Assembly (NCBI GenBank): GCA_021737445.1
Contig: JAIPDY010000134.1
Coordinates: 1-8,643 of the forward strand
Reading direction: 5' to 3'
DNA: 8,643 nucleotides
From: Desulfotignum sp.
GTDB lineage: Bacteria; Desulfobacterota; Desulfobacteria; Desulfobacterales; Desulfobacteraceae
The translations under genes were made by a program, and so were the position numbers. Shown here piece after piece: positions 1-6,523 of this stretch; position 1 is the first letter of the stretch, and each line of letters begins with the position of its first letter. The notes under the pieces are model-generated. The model worked only from the letters and a program-made list of their open reading frames with translations. It did no database searches and had not been told where the DNA came from.

Positions 1-564
1 GGCAGATCCCCCGCCCTTGGCCATGAACAAAAAATTATATTCCTCCCCCTGGACCGCGGCAATATCCACCTGGGCAGGCATGTTGGTTTTGGTGTTGGCC
101 TCTTTGTACATGGTCAGCGGGGCATTCTGGGAATAGCGCAGATAATTTTTGGTATAGGCTAAAAATGCCCCTCTGGACAGCTCCTGCCCGTCATCAGACC
201 AGGTCCACACCTGCTGGCCTTTTTTGCCCATGACAATAGCGGTGCCGGTATCCTGGCACATGGGGTATACTTTTTTGGCGGCAATCACTGCATTTTTGAG
301 CAGCTCCAGGGCAACATACCGGTCATTGTCCGAGCTTTCAGGATCATGGATAATCTCCCGCAACTGTTCCAGATGCCGGGTCCTGTAAAGATGGGCCACA
401 TCCTTGAACGCGGCTTCCGCCAGCTGGGTCAGGGCCCTGGGTTCCACCAGAAGTACCTCGCTGCCCTCAAATTCTCTGATCCGGACATGCTCTTTGGTCA
501 AAAGGCGGTATTCCGTGGTATCTCTACCCAAAGGAAACAGGGTATCATATTTGAATTCAGTCAT
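1..564 (-). CDS. fumA: Class I (iron-sulfur) fumarate hydratase, N-terminal 188 residues, cut by window edge
   Basis: Catalyses reversible hydration of fumarate to (S)-malate in the cytoplasm. The frame opens with ATG at 564-562 and runs open to base 1, giving 188 residues of an enzyme normally about 500-550 long. The start (MTEFKYDTLFPLGRDTTEYR) matches what I recall of the E. coli FumA N-terminus, as do PMCQDTGTAIVMGKKGQ (residues 101-117), YSQNAPLTMYKEANT (144-158) and MAKGGGSA at the break. Cys103 is the expected first ligand of the catalytic [4Fe-4S] cluster (FumA Cys105); the other two cysteines would lie beyond the window. A Shine-Dalgarno AAGG sits 7 bases before ATG, and the sdhB stop is 18 bases upstream, so it is probably the last visible gene of the operon. 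The FumA-like N-terminus favours a one-chain enzyme over the split tartrate-dehydratase type. Being oxygen-labile, it suits an anaerobe. Confidence 0.95.
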   Translation of the reverse strand, partial: MTEFKYDTLFPLGRDTTEYRLLTKEHVRIREFEGSEVLLVEPRALTQLAEAAFKDVAHLYRTRHLEQLREIIHDPESSDNDRYVALELLKNAVIAAKKVYPMCQDTGTAIVMGKKGQQVWTWSDDGQELSRGAFLAYTKNYLRYSQNAPLTMYKEANTKTNMPAQVDIAAVQGEEYNFLFMAKGGGSA

Positions 565-582
565 GATTTACCTTATTTTTTA

Positions 583-1314
583 TCATATCAACGCCATTTT
601 ACGTCTCAGATACGCGATCTGGGTCTGGTGGGGCAGGTCCTTGGGGCAGTAGTCTTCACACCCCAGCAGGGTCATGCACCCGAACACCCCGTCATCATTG
701 CCCATGATTTCGTAAAACTCATCATCGGTGCGCTTGTCCCTGGGATCCAAAGCAAAGCGGGCCAGGCGCATGAATCCCACGGCAGACAGAAAATCGGGCC
801 GCATCCGCTTGGTGGCGCAGGCGGACACACAGGCCCCGCACTCCACGCACCGCTCCAGTTCATATATTTCATCTGCCACATCCGGATCCATGCGCTCTTC
901 CAGCGCGTCATAGTTGACATCATCTGCATGCAGGTCATGGATCCAGGATTCCACCCGCTCGCTCATGACCCGCATGAATTTGCCGGTGTTCACGGACAAA
1001 TCCCCGATGAGCTCAAACCCGGGCAGGGGCAAAAGTGTGATCTCCCCGTCGGCAAAATTTGCGGTCAGGGTTCTGCAGGCCAGATCCGGCTGCCCGTTGA
1101 TCACCATGGCACAGGAACCGCAGATGCCTGCCCTGCACACAAAATCAAACTGCAAAGAGGGATCCTGGGTTTCTCTGATTTCGTTCAATGCAATAAAAAT
1201 GGTCATGCCCGGGGCTTCTGTGACCTCATAGGTCACCATCCGGGGCTTGTCCCCTTTTTTCAAGGGGTTATACCGAAATATCTGAAATTTCAACACGCGT
1301 GCCTGATCACTCAT
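583..1314 (-). CDS. sdhB: Succinate dehydrogenase / fumarate reductase iron-sulfur subunit
   Basis: Carries electrons between the flavin of SdhA and the haems of SdhC; a peripheral subunit on the cytoplasmic face of the membrane. It has 243 residues, the usual family length. Cys60, Cys65, Cys68 and Cys80 (CRAGICGSC...C) form the plant-ferredoxin-type [2Fe-2S] site. In CVECGACVSAC (156-166), Cys156, 159 and 162 with Cys223 should hold the [4Fe-4S] cluster, and Cys166, Cys213 and Cys219 the [3Fe-4S] cluster. No ligand is missing. GDDxGVFGCMTLL-type sequence near 206-217 and the ending AYLRRKMALI resemble, from memory, Wolinella FrdB. The ATG (1314-1312) shares one base with the sdhA stop (TAATG), implying translational coupling. 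Whether it is called sdhB or frdB depends on the direction in the cell, which the sequence does not settle; the neighbours sucCD and mutase favour succinate oxidation. Confidence 0.96.
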   Translation of the reverse strand: MSDQARVLKFQIFRYNPLKKGDKPRMVTYEVTEAPGMTIFIALNEIRETQDPSLQFDFVCRAGICGSCAMVINGQPDLACRTLTANFADGEITLLPLPGFELIGDLSVNTGKFMRVMSERVESWIHDLHADDVNYDALEERMDPDVADEIYELERCVECGACVSACATKRMRPDFLSAVGFMRLARFALDPRDKRTDDEFYEIMGNDDGVFGCMTLLGCEDYCPKDLPHQTQIAYLRRKMALI

Positions 1315-3284
1315 TATTTATACCCCCTGCCGATACGCTCGTTTTTGCCTTTGAATTTTTCCGGAATAGGTGTGGGATTCAGCAGCTGCTGCAGCTCGAA
1401 CCGGCCTGCCGCAGAATTGGCTTTTCTAATCTCCTCAATTTCTGCCATGCGCTTTTCCGAATCCGGGTGAAGAATGATGTTGTCCACCCCGTATCCCCTG
1501 GAACCGGGGGGCATTTCCATTTTCATGACATCCAGGTCCTCATAGGAGATGTCAGGCAGGTCAGTGCTGTCATCCGGCCAGGCAGCAAGGGTACGTCTCA
1601 GCCAGTCTCTGTCATTTCTTTCCGGAAAATCTTCTCTGGCATGGGCGCCACGGCTTTCGGTCCTGAGCATGGCCCCATAGGCCACACACTGGGCCAGTTT
1701 GATCATCTTGGGCACACGGATCGCTTCCACCAGTTCCGGGTTGGAAGAGGAGATCCGGTTGCGCAGGGCAATATGTCGGGCACGCTGGTGCAACACGGTC
1801 AGTTCCTCCACAGCCTTTTCCAGGTCCGGCCCGTTTCTGAATATGCCCACCTTGTCCATCATGATCTGCTGCATTTGGGCCTTGAGTGCAAAGGGGTTTT
1901 CCCCGAAATCCCGCACCAGAAGATCGGTGATTTTCTTTTCCTCTTTTTTGATAAAATGCGCAATGGTGGCGGTGGATATTTTCAAGGGGTTTGCTGCGCA
2001 GTAATCTGCCACAAATTCCCCCACAATCATGCCGGCCACCACGGTCTCGGCCACGGAATTGCCCCCCAGGCGGTTGAACCCGTGCATGTCCCAGCAGGCA
2101 GCCTCCCCTGCGGAAAACAATCCTTTGAGGGTGGGGCTCTCGCCGGTGGCATTGGTTCTCACCCCGCCCATGGAGTAATGCTGGGTGGGCCGCACCGGAA
2201 TATATTCTTTTACCGGGTCGATGCCAAGAAAGTATTCACAGATCTCCTTGACCTCCCGCAGGTTCTTTTCAATATGTTTTCTGCCCAGAAGCGTGATATC
2301 CAGCCACAGGTGGTCCCCATAGGGAGAGGGCACCCCTTTGCCTTTTCTCATGTGTTCGGTCATACGCCGGGATACCACATCCCTGGAGGCCAGCTCTTTT
2401 TTCTCAGGCTCGTAATCAGGCATGAACCGGTACCCGTCCTTGTCCAGCAGCAGGCCCCCGTCTCCTCTGCACCCTTCTGTGGTCAAAATGCCCACGGGCA
2501 CGATGGCGGTGGGGTGAAACTGCACCGCTTCCATGTTTCCCAAAGTGGCCACGCCGGTTTCCAGGGCGATGGCCGTGCCGATGCCTTCTGATATCACGGC
2601 ATTGGTGGTCACCGAATAGAGCCGGCCGTAGCCGCCCGTGGCAATGGTGGTGGCCTTGGCCACATAGGCGGCAAGTTCCCCGGTGATAAGGTCCCTGACA
2701 ATGGCGCCGTAGCAGACCCCGTCCTCATGGATCAATGCCAGGGCCTCTTTTCGTTCATGCACCGGGATACCCAGCTGGATCGCCTTGTTGTCCATGGCAT
2801 ACAGCATGGTATGGCCGGTGCCGTCGGATGTAAAACAGGTACGCCATTTTTTGGTGCCCCCGAAATCTCTGGCCGTGATCAGGCCGTGGGCCTCATGTTT
2901 TTCCGTGATGGTGACTTTTTCACCATTGATGATCACCTCCCGGTCCCCGCCTCTGACCCGGGACCAGGGAACACCCCAGGCTGCCAGCTGGCGGATCGCC
3001 TTGGGTGCGGTGTTCACAAACATGCGTGCCACATCCTGGTCGCATCCCCAGTCACTGCCTTTTACCGTATCACCAAAATGTACATCCTCATCATCGCCGT
3101 CCCCTTTGATGCAGGCACCCAGGCTGGCCTGCATACCGCCCTGGGCTGCTGCGGAATGTGATCTCTTGGCAGGGATCAGCGAGAGGACGATGGTGTCATA
3201 CCCCCGCTGCATGGAGGCAATGGCAACTCTGAGTCCTGCCAGGCCACCGCCGATGACAAGTGAATCCGTATATATGACTTTCAT
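1314..3284 (-). CDS. sdhA: Succinate dehydrogenase / fumarate reductase flavoprotein subunit
   Basis: Holds covalent FAD and interconverts succinate and fumarate on the cytoplasmic side. At 656 residues it has exactly the length I recall for Wolinella succinogenes FrdA, longer than E. coli SdhA (588) or FrdA (602). The N-terminal dinucleotide fold shows VIGGGLAGL (10-18). His43 in RSHSAAAQGG is the covalent FAD attachment site. Substrate residues are in place: His257 in QFHPTA, Arg301 in ELASRDVVSRR (the proton-shuttle arginine), His369 in QHYSMGG and Arg405 in GFNRLGGNS. TESRGAHAREDFP in the C-terminal part is the usual helical-domain motif. The ATG at 3284-3282 is preceded by AAGGA with a 7-base spacer, and the sdhC stop lies 15 bases upstream. 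It overlaps sdhB by one base. No truncation or missing key residue is seen. L-aspartate oxidase is excluded by length and partners. Confidence 0.97.
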   Translation of the reverse strand: MKVIYTDSLVIGGGLAGLRVAIASMQRGYDTIVLSLIPAKRSHSAAAQGGMQASLGACIKGDGDDEDVHFGDTVKGSDWGCDQDVARMFVNTAPKAIRQLAAWGVPWSRVRGGDREVIINGEKVTITEKHEAHGLITARDFGGTKKWRTCFTSDGTGHTMLYAMDNKAIQLGIPVHERKEALALIHEDGVCYGAIVRDLITGELAAYVAKATTIATGGYGRLYSVTTNAVISEGIGTAIALETGVATLGNMEAVQFHPTAIVPVGILTTEGCRGDGGLLLDKDGYRFMPDYEPEKKELASRDVVSRRMTEHMRKGKGVPSPYGDHLWLDITLLGRKHIEKNLREVKEICEYFLGIDPVKEYIPVRPTQHYSMGGVRTNATGESPTLKGLFSAGEAACWDMHGFNRLGGNSVAETVVAGMIVGEFVADYCAANPLKISTATIAHFIKKEEKKITDLLVRDFGENPFALKAQMQQIMMDKVGIFRNGPDLEKAVEELTVLHQRARHIALRNRISSSNPELVEAIRVPKMIKLAQCVAYGAMLRTESRGAHAREDFPERNDRDWLRRTLAAWPDDSTDLPDISYEDLDVMKMEMPPGSRGYGVDNIILHPDSEKRMAEIEEIRKANSAAGRFELQQLLNPTPIPEKFKGKNERIGRGYK

Positions 3285-3299
3285 TGAAATATCCTTATC

Positions 3300-4415
3300 T
3301 TATTGGGTTTCTTGCGCAGAATGGGTGGGCTCATGGGCATCAGATCCCTGATCATGGGTATCTGCTTCTGTGCGGCTGTCTGCTTGAGCAGGCCCTGCCG
3401 CATCTGATGTCCCTGCATCCTGGACAGCTTCTGTATCATGTTCCGAAGCTGCACCTGCTGCCGGTGCTGTGTCATGCACCGGTTCTGTGTCATCTGCCGG
3501 AGCAGGTGTATCTGCCGGCGCATCATCATGTGCCGGCGCCTGGTCGGCGGGCGGTGCTGCTGTCTCTTGCATATCTGCCCCATGGGATGCGGCACCGGTT
3601 TCATCCGCTGTCTTTTCCATCTCCTCCGCAGCAGATGCTGCAGGTGCTTCTGCCGTGGCAGCATGGGATTGCCGGTATGCGGTGCCCTGGTACCGTTCAC
3701 CGGCGTTCTGCCGGTGGCCCCACCCGATGACAATGAACATCAAAAGGGCCAGAAACCCCAGGCCCAGAAAGAAGATCATCAGCCGGTTTTTCAGGGTTTT
3801 GAGCTTTTTGCGGGAATGTCTGGCATCCTTGCCCTTAAACCATCCCCATTTCATGCACAACCGGTAGAGCCCGATGCTGGCATGCAGTTCCACACTGATG
3901 AGCAGCACAAAATATAAAAACCAGTAATTGCCGGATACCACCCGGTCGGCGGACAAAAACGGATCAATGCTGCCAGGGTTCACCAGCATGGTATACAAAT
4001 GGACCGACCCGAAAAAAAACATGATAAATCCGGTCACCACCTGGATATACCACAGGTTGGTGTCGGTATGCTTCATCATCTGCATCTGGTCTCTGATGAC
4101 CCGGTGCTGGCGCCAGGAAATGGGAAATTTGCGCACCCCTAAAAGGGCGTGGATGATAAACAGGGTAAACACGCCTGATACCGCAAAGAACACGGCAATG
4201 GGATACCCGTGCCCGGTATCGGACAAAAATGACAACTCCATGGTTTTGGCCACAAAATCAAAGGCATCCTTGCCCAGAACAATACTGCCCACCAGCAGCA
4301 TGTGCGCCCACATGAACAGCCCCAGTATCAGGCCTGTGCCGCTCTGGGCCAGATCCAGCCTGGCCGGCAGCCGGCTGCTCTTTGGTTTGTTTTCTTCAAT
4401 AATATAACTTTCCAA
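3300..4415 (-). CDS. sdhC: Di-haem cytochrome b membrane subunit of succinate dehydrogenase / fumarate reductase, with long acidic C-terminal tail
   Basis: Anchors SdhAB and exchanges electrons with menaquinone through two b haems. Five hydrophobic segments at about 26-50, 72-94, 121-145, 164-186 and 211-232 match the single-anchor (class B) type of Wolinella FrdC. The four expected haem histidines are His38, His89, His139 and His178: by analogy 89/178 for the proximal and 38/139 for the distal haem. Glu60 and Glu176 align with Wolinella GluC66 and GluC180. The family core ends near residue 250, but the protein continues for about 120 residues rich in Ala, Asp, Glu and His (28 acidic, 2 basic), making 371 residues against about 256. 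With the N-terminus inside and five helices, the tail should lie in the periplasm (inference). The start is TTG at 4415-4413 behind AAAGGAGG; the first in-frame ATG (Met35) would delete most of helix I. sucD ends 21 bases upstream. Confidence 0.94.
   Translation of the reverse strand: MESYIIEENKPKSSRLPARLDLAQSGTGLILGLFMWAHMLLVGSIVLGKDAFDFVAKTMELSFLSDTGHGYPIAVFFAVSGVFTLFIIHALLGVRKFPISWRQHRVIRDQMQMMKHTDTNLWYIQVVTGFIMFFFGSVHLYTMLVNPGSIDPFLSADRVVSGNYWFLYFVLLISVELHASIGLYRLCMKWGWFKGKDARHSRKKLKTLKNRLMIFFLGLGFLALLMFIVIGWGHRQNAGERYQGTAYRQSHAATAEAPAASAAEEMEKTADETGAASHGADMQETAAPPADQAPAHDDAPADTPAPADDTEPVHDTAPAAGAASEHDTEAVQDAGTSDAAGPAQADSRTEADTHDQGSDAHEPTHSAQETQ
3405..3548 (-). repeat. Imperfect 18-bp (hexapeptide) repeats within the sdhC tail
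   Basis: Residues 290-337 of SdhC fall into eight loose hexads: ADQAPA, HDDAPA, DTPAPA, DDTEPV, HDTAPA, AGAASE, HDTEAV, QDAGTS. On the plus strand the same period appears as 18-base units ending in tgcc or similar, for example bases 3513-3530. The units are degenerate, so this may be an old slippage expansion or simply compositional bias in a disordered linker. The pattern is seen by eye; no statistical test was made. Confidence 0.55.
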
Positions 4416-4420
4416 TGGTA

Positions 4421-4428
4421 CCTCCTTT
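4421..4428 (-). promoter_or_regulatory. Strong Shine-Dalgarno that fixes the TTG start of sdhC
   Basis: The minus strand reads AAAGGAGG, then a 5-base spacer TACCA, then TTG GAA AGT. This is the best Shine-Dalgarno match in the window and decides the start, since no ATG or GTG suits the protein's N-terminus. A near-perfect site with a weak initiation codon may set the level of the membrane subunit, but that is inference. Confidence 0.8.
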
Positions 4429-4436
4429 AAGGTCAG

Positions 4437-5303
4437 CTAAAAAACATCTTTACATATCCGGCCGATCAGCCCCAAATTGTCGCACACATGGATGCCGTTT
4501 TCCTCAAACGCTTTGATCTTGGCCTCTCCGGTACCGCTGGATCCGGAGATGATGGCGCCTGCATGGCCCATCCGCCGGCCCGGCGGGGCAGTCAATCCGG
4601 CAATAAACCCCACCACCGGCTTGGTGACCTGGGCCTTGATATAGGCGGCTGCCTCTTCTTCCGCACTGCCGCCGATCTCTCCCACCATGACAATGCCGTG
4701 GGTGTCGGGATCTGCCTCAAATGCGGACAATACATCAATGAAACTGGTGCCGTTCACCGGATCTCCGCCGATGCCGATGCAGGTGGACTGGCCCATGCCC
4801 AGCCTGGTGAGCTGGTCCACCACTTCATAGGTCAGGGTACCGGAGCGGGATATGACACCGACATTGCCCTTTGCGTGGATCATGCCGGGCATGATGCCGA
4901 TCTTGCATTCTTCCGGCGTGATGATGCCCGGGCAGTTGGGGCCGATGAGCCGGCAGTCTTTCCGGCTTAAGAAATTTTTCACCTTCACCATGTCCAGGAT
5001 GGGTATCCCTTCGGTGATGGCAACGATGAGAGAGATCCCGACATCAGCCGCCTCCATGATGGCATCCGCCCCGAAAGGCGGTGGTACAAAAATCAAAGAG
5101 GCGGTTGCACCGGTCTGTGCCGCTGCCTGTGCCACGGTGTTGAACACCGGTATGTCATCCAGTTTCTGCCCCCCTTTGCCCGGGGTTACCCCGGCCACAA
5201 TGCGGGTGCCGTAAGACACACACTGTCTGGTGTGGAAACTGCCTTCATTGCCGGTAATTCCCTGGACCAGCACCTTTGTGTCCCTGTTTACAAATATACT
5301 CAC
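4437..5303 (-). CDS. sucD: Succinyl-CoA synthetase (ADP/GDP-forming) alpha subunit
   Basis: The alpha subunit binds CoA and carries the phosphohistidine intermediate in succinyl-CoA + NDP + Pi to succinate + CoA + NTP (cytoplasm). The CoA-binding fold has TKVLVQGITGNEGSFH and VAGVTPGKGG near the N-terminus; SRSGTLTYEVVDQL and GGDPVNGTSFIDVL follow; the active-site His lies in RRMGHAGAIISG (residue 247 from the start chosen here, E. coli His246). Length is 288 residues against 289 in E. coli. The start needs care: GTG at 5309 is also open in frame but lies only 3 bases after GGAG, while GTG at 5303 has a 9-base spacer and gives MSIFVNRDTKV, which lines up with the E. coli MSILIDKNTKV. I prefer 5303; the longer form would be 290 residues. 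The Shine-Dalgarno overlaps the sucC stop (TAAAGGAG), so the two subunits are probably coupled. Confidence 0.95.
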   Translation of the reverse strand: MSIFVNRDTKVLVQGITGNEGSFHTRQCVSYGTRIVAGVTPGKGGQKLDDIPVFNTVAQAAAQTGATASLIFVPPPFGADAIMEAADVGISLIVAITEGIPILDMVKVKNFLSRKDCRLIGPNCPGIITPEECKIGIMPGMIHAKGNVGVISRSGTLTYEVVDQLTRLGMGQSTCIGIGGDPVNGTSFIDVLSAFEADPDTHGIVMVGEIGGSAEEEAAAYIKAQVTKPVVGFIAGLTAPPGRRMGHAGAIISGSSGTGEAKIKAFEENGIHVCDNLGLIGRICKDVF

Positions 5304-5317
5304 AACCACATTCTCCT

Positions 5318-6478
5318 TTAATTCACTGCTGCTGCAATTTTTTTAGCTGCATCAGACAGGTCTGATGCACTGGTGAGGTTCAGTGTGCTGTCCGCCAGTA
5401 TGCGCCGTCCTTCATCCACGTTGGTGCCTTCCATACGCACCACCACCGGTACGGTAACCCCGGTTTTCTTTGCTGCTTCCACAACCCCTTTGGCAAAGAC
5501 ATCACACCGCAGGATACCGCCGAAAATATTGATGAGAACCGCCTTGACCTTTTTGTCGGCCAGAATGATGCGAAAGGCGTTTTCCACCTGTTCAGATGAG
5601 GCCCCGCCCCCCACATCCATGAAATTGGCAGGGGTGGCGCCGGCTTTCTTGATGATATCCATGGTGGCCATGGCCAGGCCGGCCCCGTTGACAATGTTGC
5701 CCACATTGCCGTCCAGGTTGATATAATTGAGATTATACCTGGAGGCCTCCACCTCCATGGGATCTTCCTCATCCAGGTCCCGCAGTGCCAGCAGGTCCTT
5801 GTGCCGGAAAAGGGCGTTGGAGTCAAAATCCACCTTGGCATCCAGGGCCATGACCTGGTGGTCGGATGTCAAAATCAAAGGGTTGATCTCCACCAGGGAA
5901 CAGTCATTGGCAACAAAAAATTTGTACAGATTGGCCAGGAGGCTGGAAAAAGCTTTCATGGCGGCAGGGGGCAGTTCCAGGCCGAACCCGGCCCTTCGCA
6001 GCTGGTATCCCTGGATCCCCATGAGAGGATCCACATGGATCTTTATGATCCGTTCCGGTGTTTTTGCAGCCACCTCCTCGATATCCATGCCCCCGTCCCG
6101 GCTGGCCATGATCACAACCGATGCCGTGGCCCGGTCCATCAAAAGGCTTAGGTATAACTCTTTTTCGATCTGCTGACCGGCCTCGATGAACAGTTTTTTC
6201 ACCAGCCGGCCGGCCGGTCCTGTCTGGTGGGTGACCAGGGTCATGCCCAGCATCTGGGAAGCCAGGTCCTGCACCTCTTCCAGGGAATGGGCCAGTTTCA
6301 CCCCGCCGCCTTTTCCCCGGCCCCCGGCATGGATCTGGGCCTTGACCACCACGGGAAACCCACCCATGGCTTTGGCCGCATCCACAGCTTCCTCCACGGA
6401 AAACGCAGGCTTTCCTTCGGGAACCGGCACCTGGTATTGTGCAAACAATTGTTTTGCCTGATATTCATGTATCTTCAT
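5318..6478 (-). CDS. sucC: Succinyl-CoA synthetase (ADP/GDP-forming) beta subunit
   Basis: The beta subunit binds nucleotide and succinate, and together with SucD makes one ATP or GTP per succinyl-CoA cleaved. It has 386 residues (E. coli 388). The N-terminal ATP-grasp domain begins MKIHEYQAKQLF and contains KAQIHAGGRGKGGGVK (46-61). Glu197 and Asn199 in SLVEINPL and Asp213 in ALDAKVDFD are at the positions I recall for the E. coli Mg-nucleotide ligands. The C-terminal ligase domain has MDVGGGASSEQV, NIFGGILRCD and VRMEGTNVDEG. Pro20 is where E. coli (ATP-using) also has Pro, a weak hint of ATP preference. The ATG at 6478-6476 follows AAAGGA with an 8-base spacer. It is separated from meaB by 45 bases holding an inverted repeat, the widest gap in the cluster. 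Malate-CoA ligase is a related family, but sdh and mutase neighbours support succinyl-CoA synthetase. Confidence 0.96.
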   Translation of the reverse strand: MKIHEYQAKQLFAQYQVPVPEGKPAFSVEEAVDAAKAMGGFPVVVKAQIHAGGRGKGGGVKLAHSLEEVQDLASQMLGMTLVTHQTGPAGRLVKKLFIEAGQQIEKELYLSLLMDRATASVVIMASRDGGMDIEEVAAKTPERIIKIHVDPLMGIQGYQLRRAGFGLELPPAAMKAFSSLLANLYKFFVANDCSLVEINPLILTSDHQVMALDAKVDFDSNALFRHKDLLALRDLDEEDPMEVEASRYNLNYINLDGNVGNIVNGAGLAMATMDIIKKAGATPANFMDVGGGASSEQVENAFRIILADKKVKAVLINIFGGILRCDVFAKGVVEAAKKTGVTVPVVVRMEGTNVDEGRRILADSTLNLTSASDLSDAAKKIAAAVN

Positions 6479-6496
6479 TTATCATTTCCTTTGTAA

Positions 6497-6519
6497 GGGT
6501 GGGGTCAGTGACCCCACCC
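6497..6519 (-). repeat. Perfect 11-bp inverted repeat between meaB and sucC
   Basis: Arms GGGTGGGGTCA (6497-6507) and TGACCCCACCC (6509-6519) are exact reverse complements around one central base. As RNA this could fold as a 10-bp stem, nearly all G-C, with a 3-base loop. It starts 5 bases after the meaB stop codon, and its other foot is 4 bases before the sucC Shine-Dalgarno AAAGGA (6487-6492). No run of T follows on either strand, so it is not a standard intrinsic terminator. It could be an mRNA-stability or processing hairpin, a brake on sucC translation, or a dyad for a DNA-binding protein; the sequence does not say which. Confidence 0.8.
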
Positions 6520-6523
6520 CACA

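Noticed and set aside
346..1470. Open frame of 374 codons on the plus strand opposite the fumarase and sdhB genes
   Set aside because: It crosses three real genes and their junctions, with no family resemblance; a complement artefact.
1299..2591. Open frame of 430 codons on the plus strand opposite sdhA
   Set aside because: It lies wholly across a clearly conserved flavoprotein gene and the adjoining start of sdhB, has no recognisable domain, and is His/Gly/Pro-rich as expected for the complement of a GC-rich gene.
3281..3733. A second minus-strand frame of 150 codons, rich in Arg, Gln and Met, overlapping the sdhC tail
   Set aside because: It is a by-product of the low-complexity tail. The sdhC frame stays open and ends in TAA at a normal distance from the sdhA ribosome site, so a frameshift or a second gene is not needed.
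5309..5311. ATG just after the sucD Shine-Dalgarno as a start codon
   Set aside because: It is out of frame with sucD and meets a stop after three codons (ATG TGG TTG TGA).
6497..6519. Inverted repeat as an intrinsic terminator after meaB
   Set aside because: On the minus strand it is followed by TTACAAAGG and on the plus strand by cacatta; neither has the run of T that such terminators need.
6479..6523. Internal promoter for sucCD-sdhCAB-fum in the 45-base gap
   Set aside because: Most of the gap is taken by the hairpin and the Shine-Dalgarno; I see no -35/-10 pair or -24/-12 motif. A promoter inside the end of meaB cannot be excluded.
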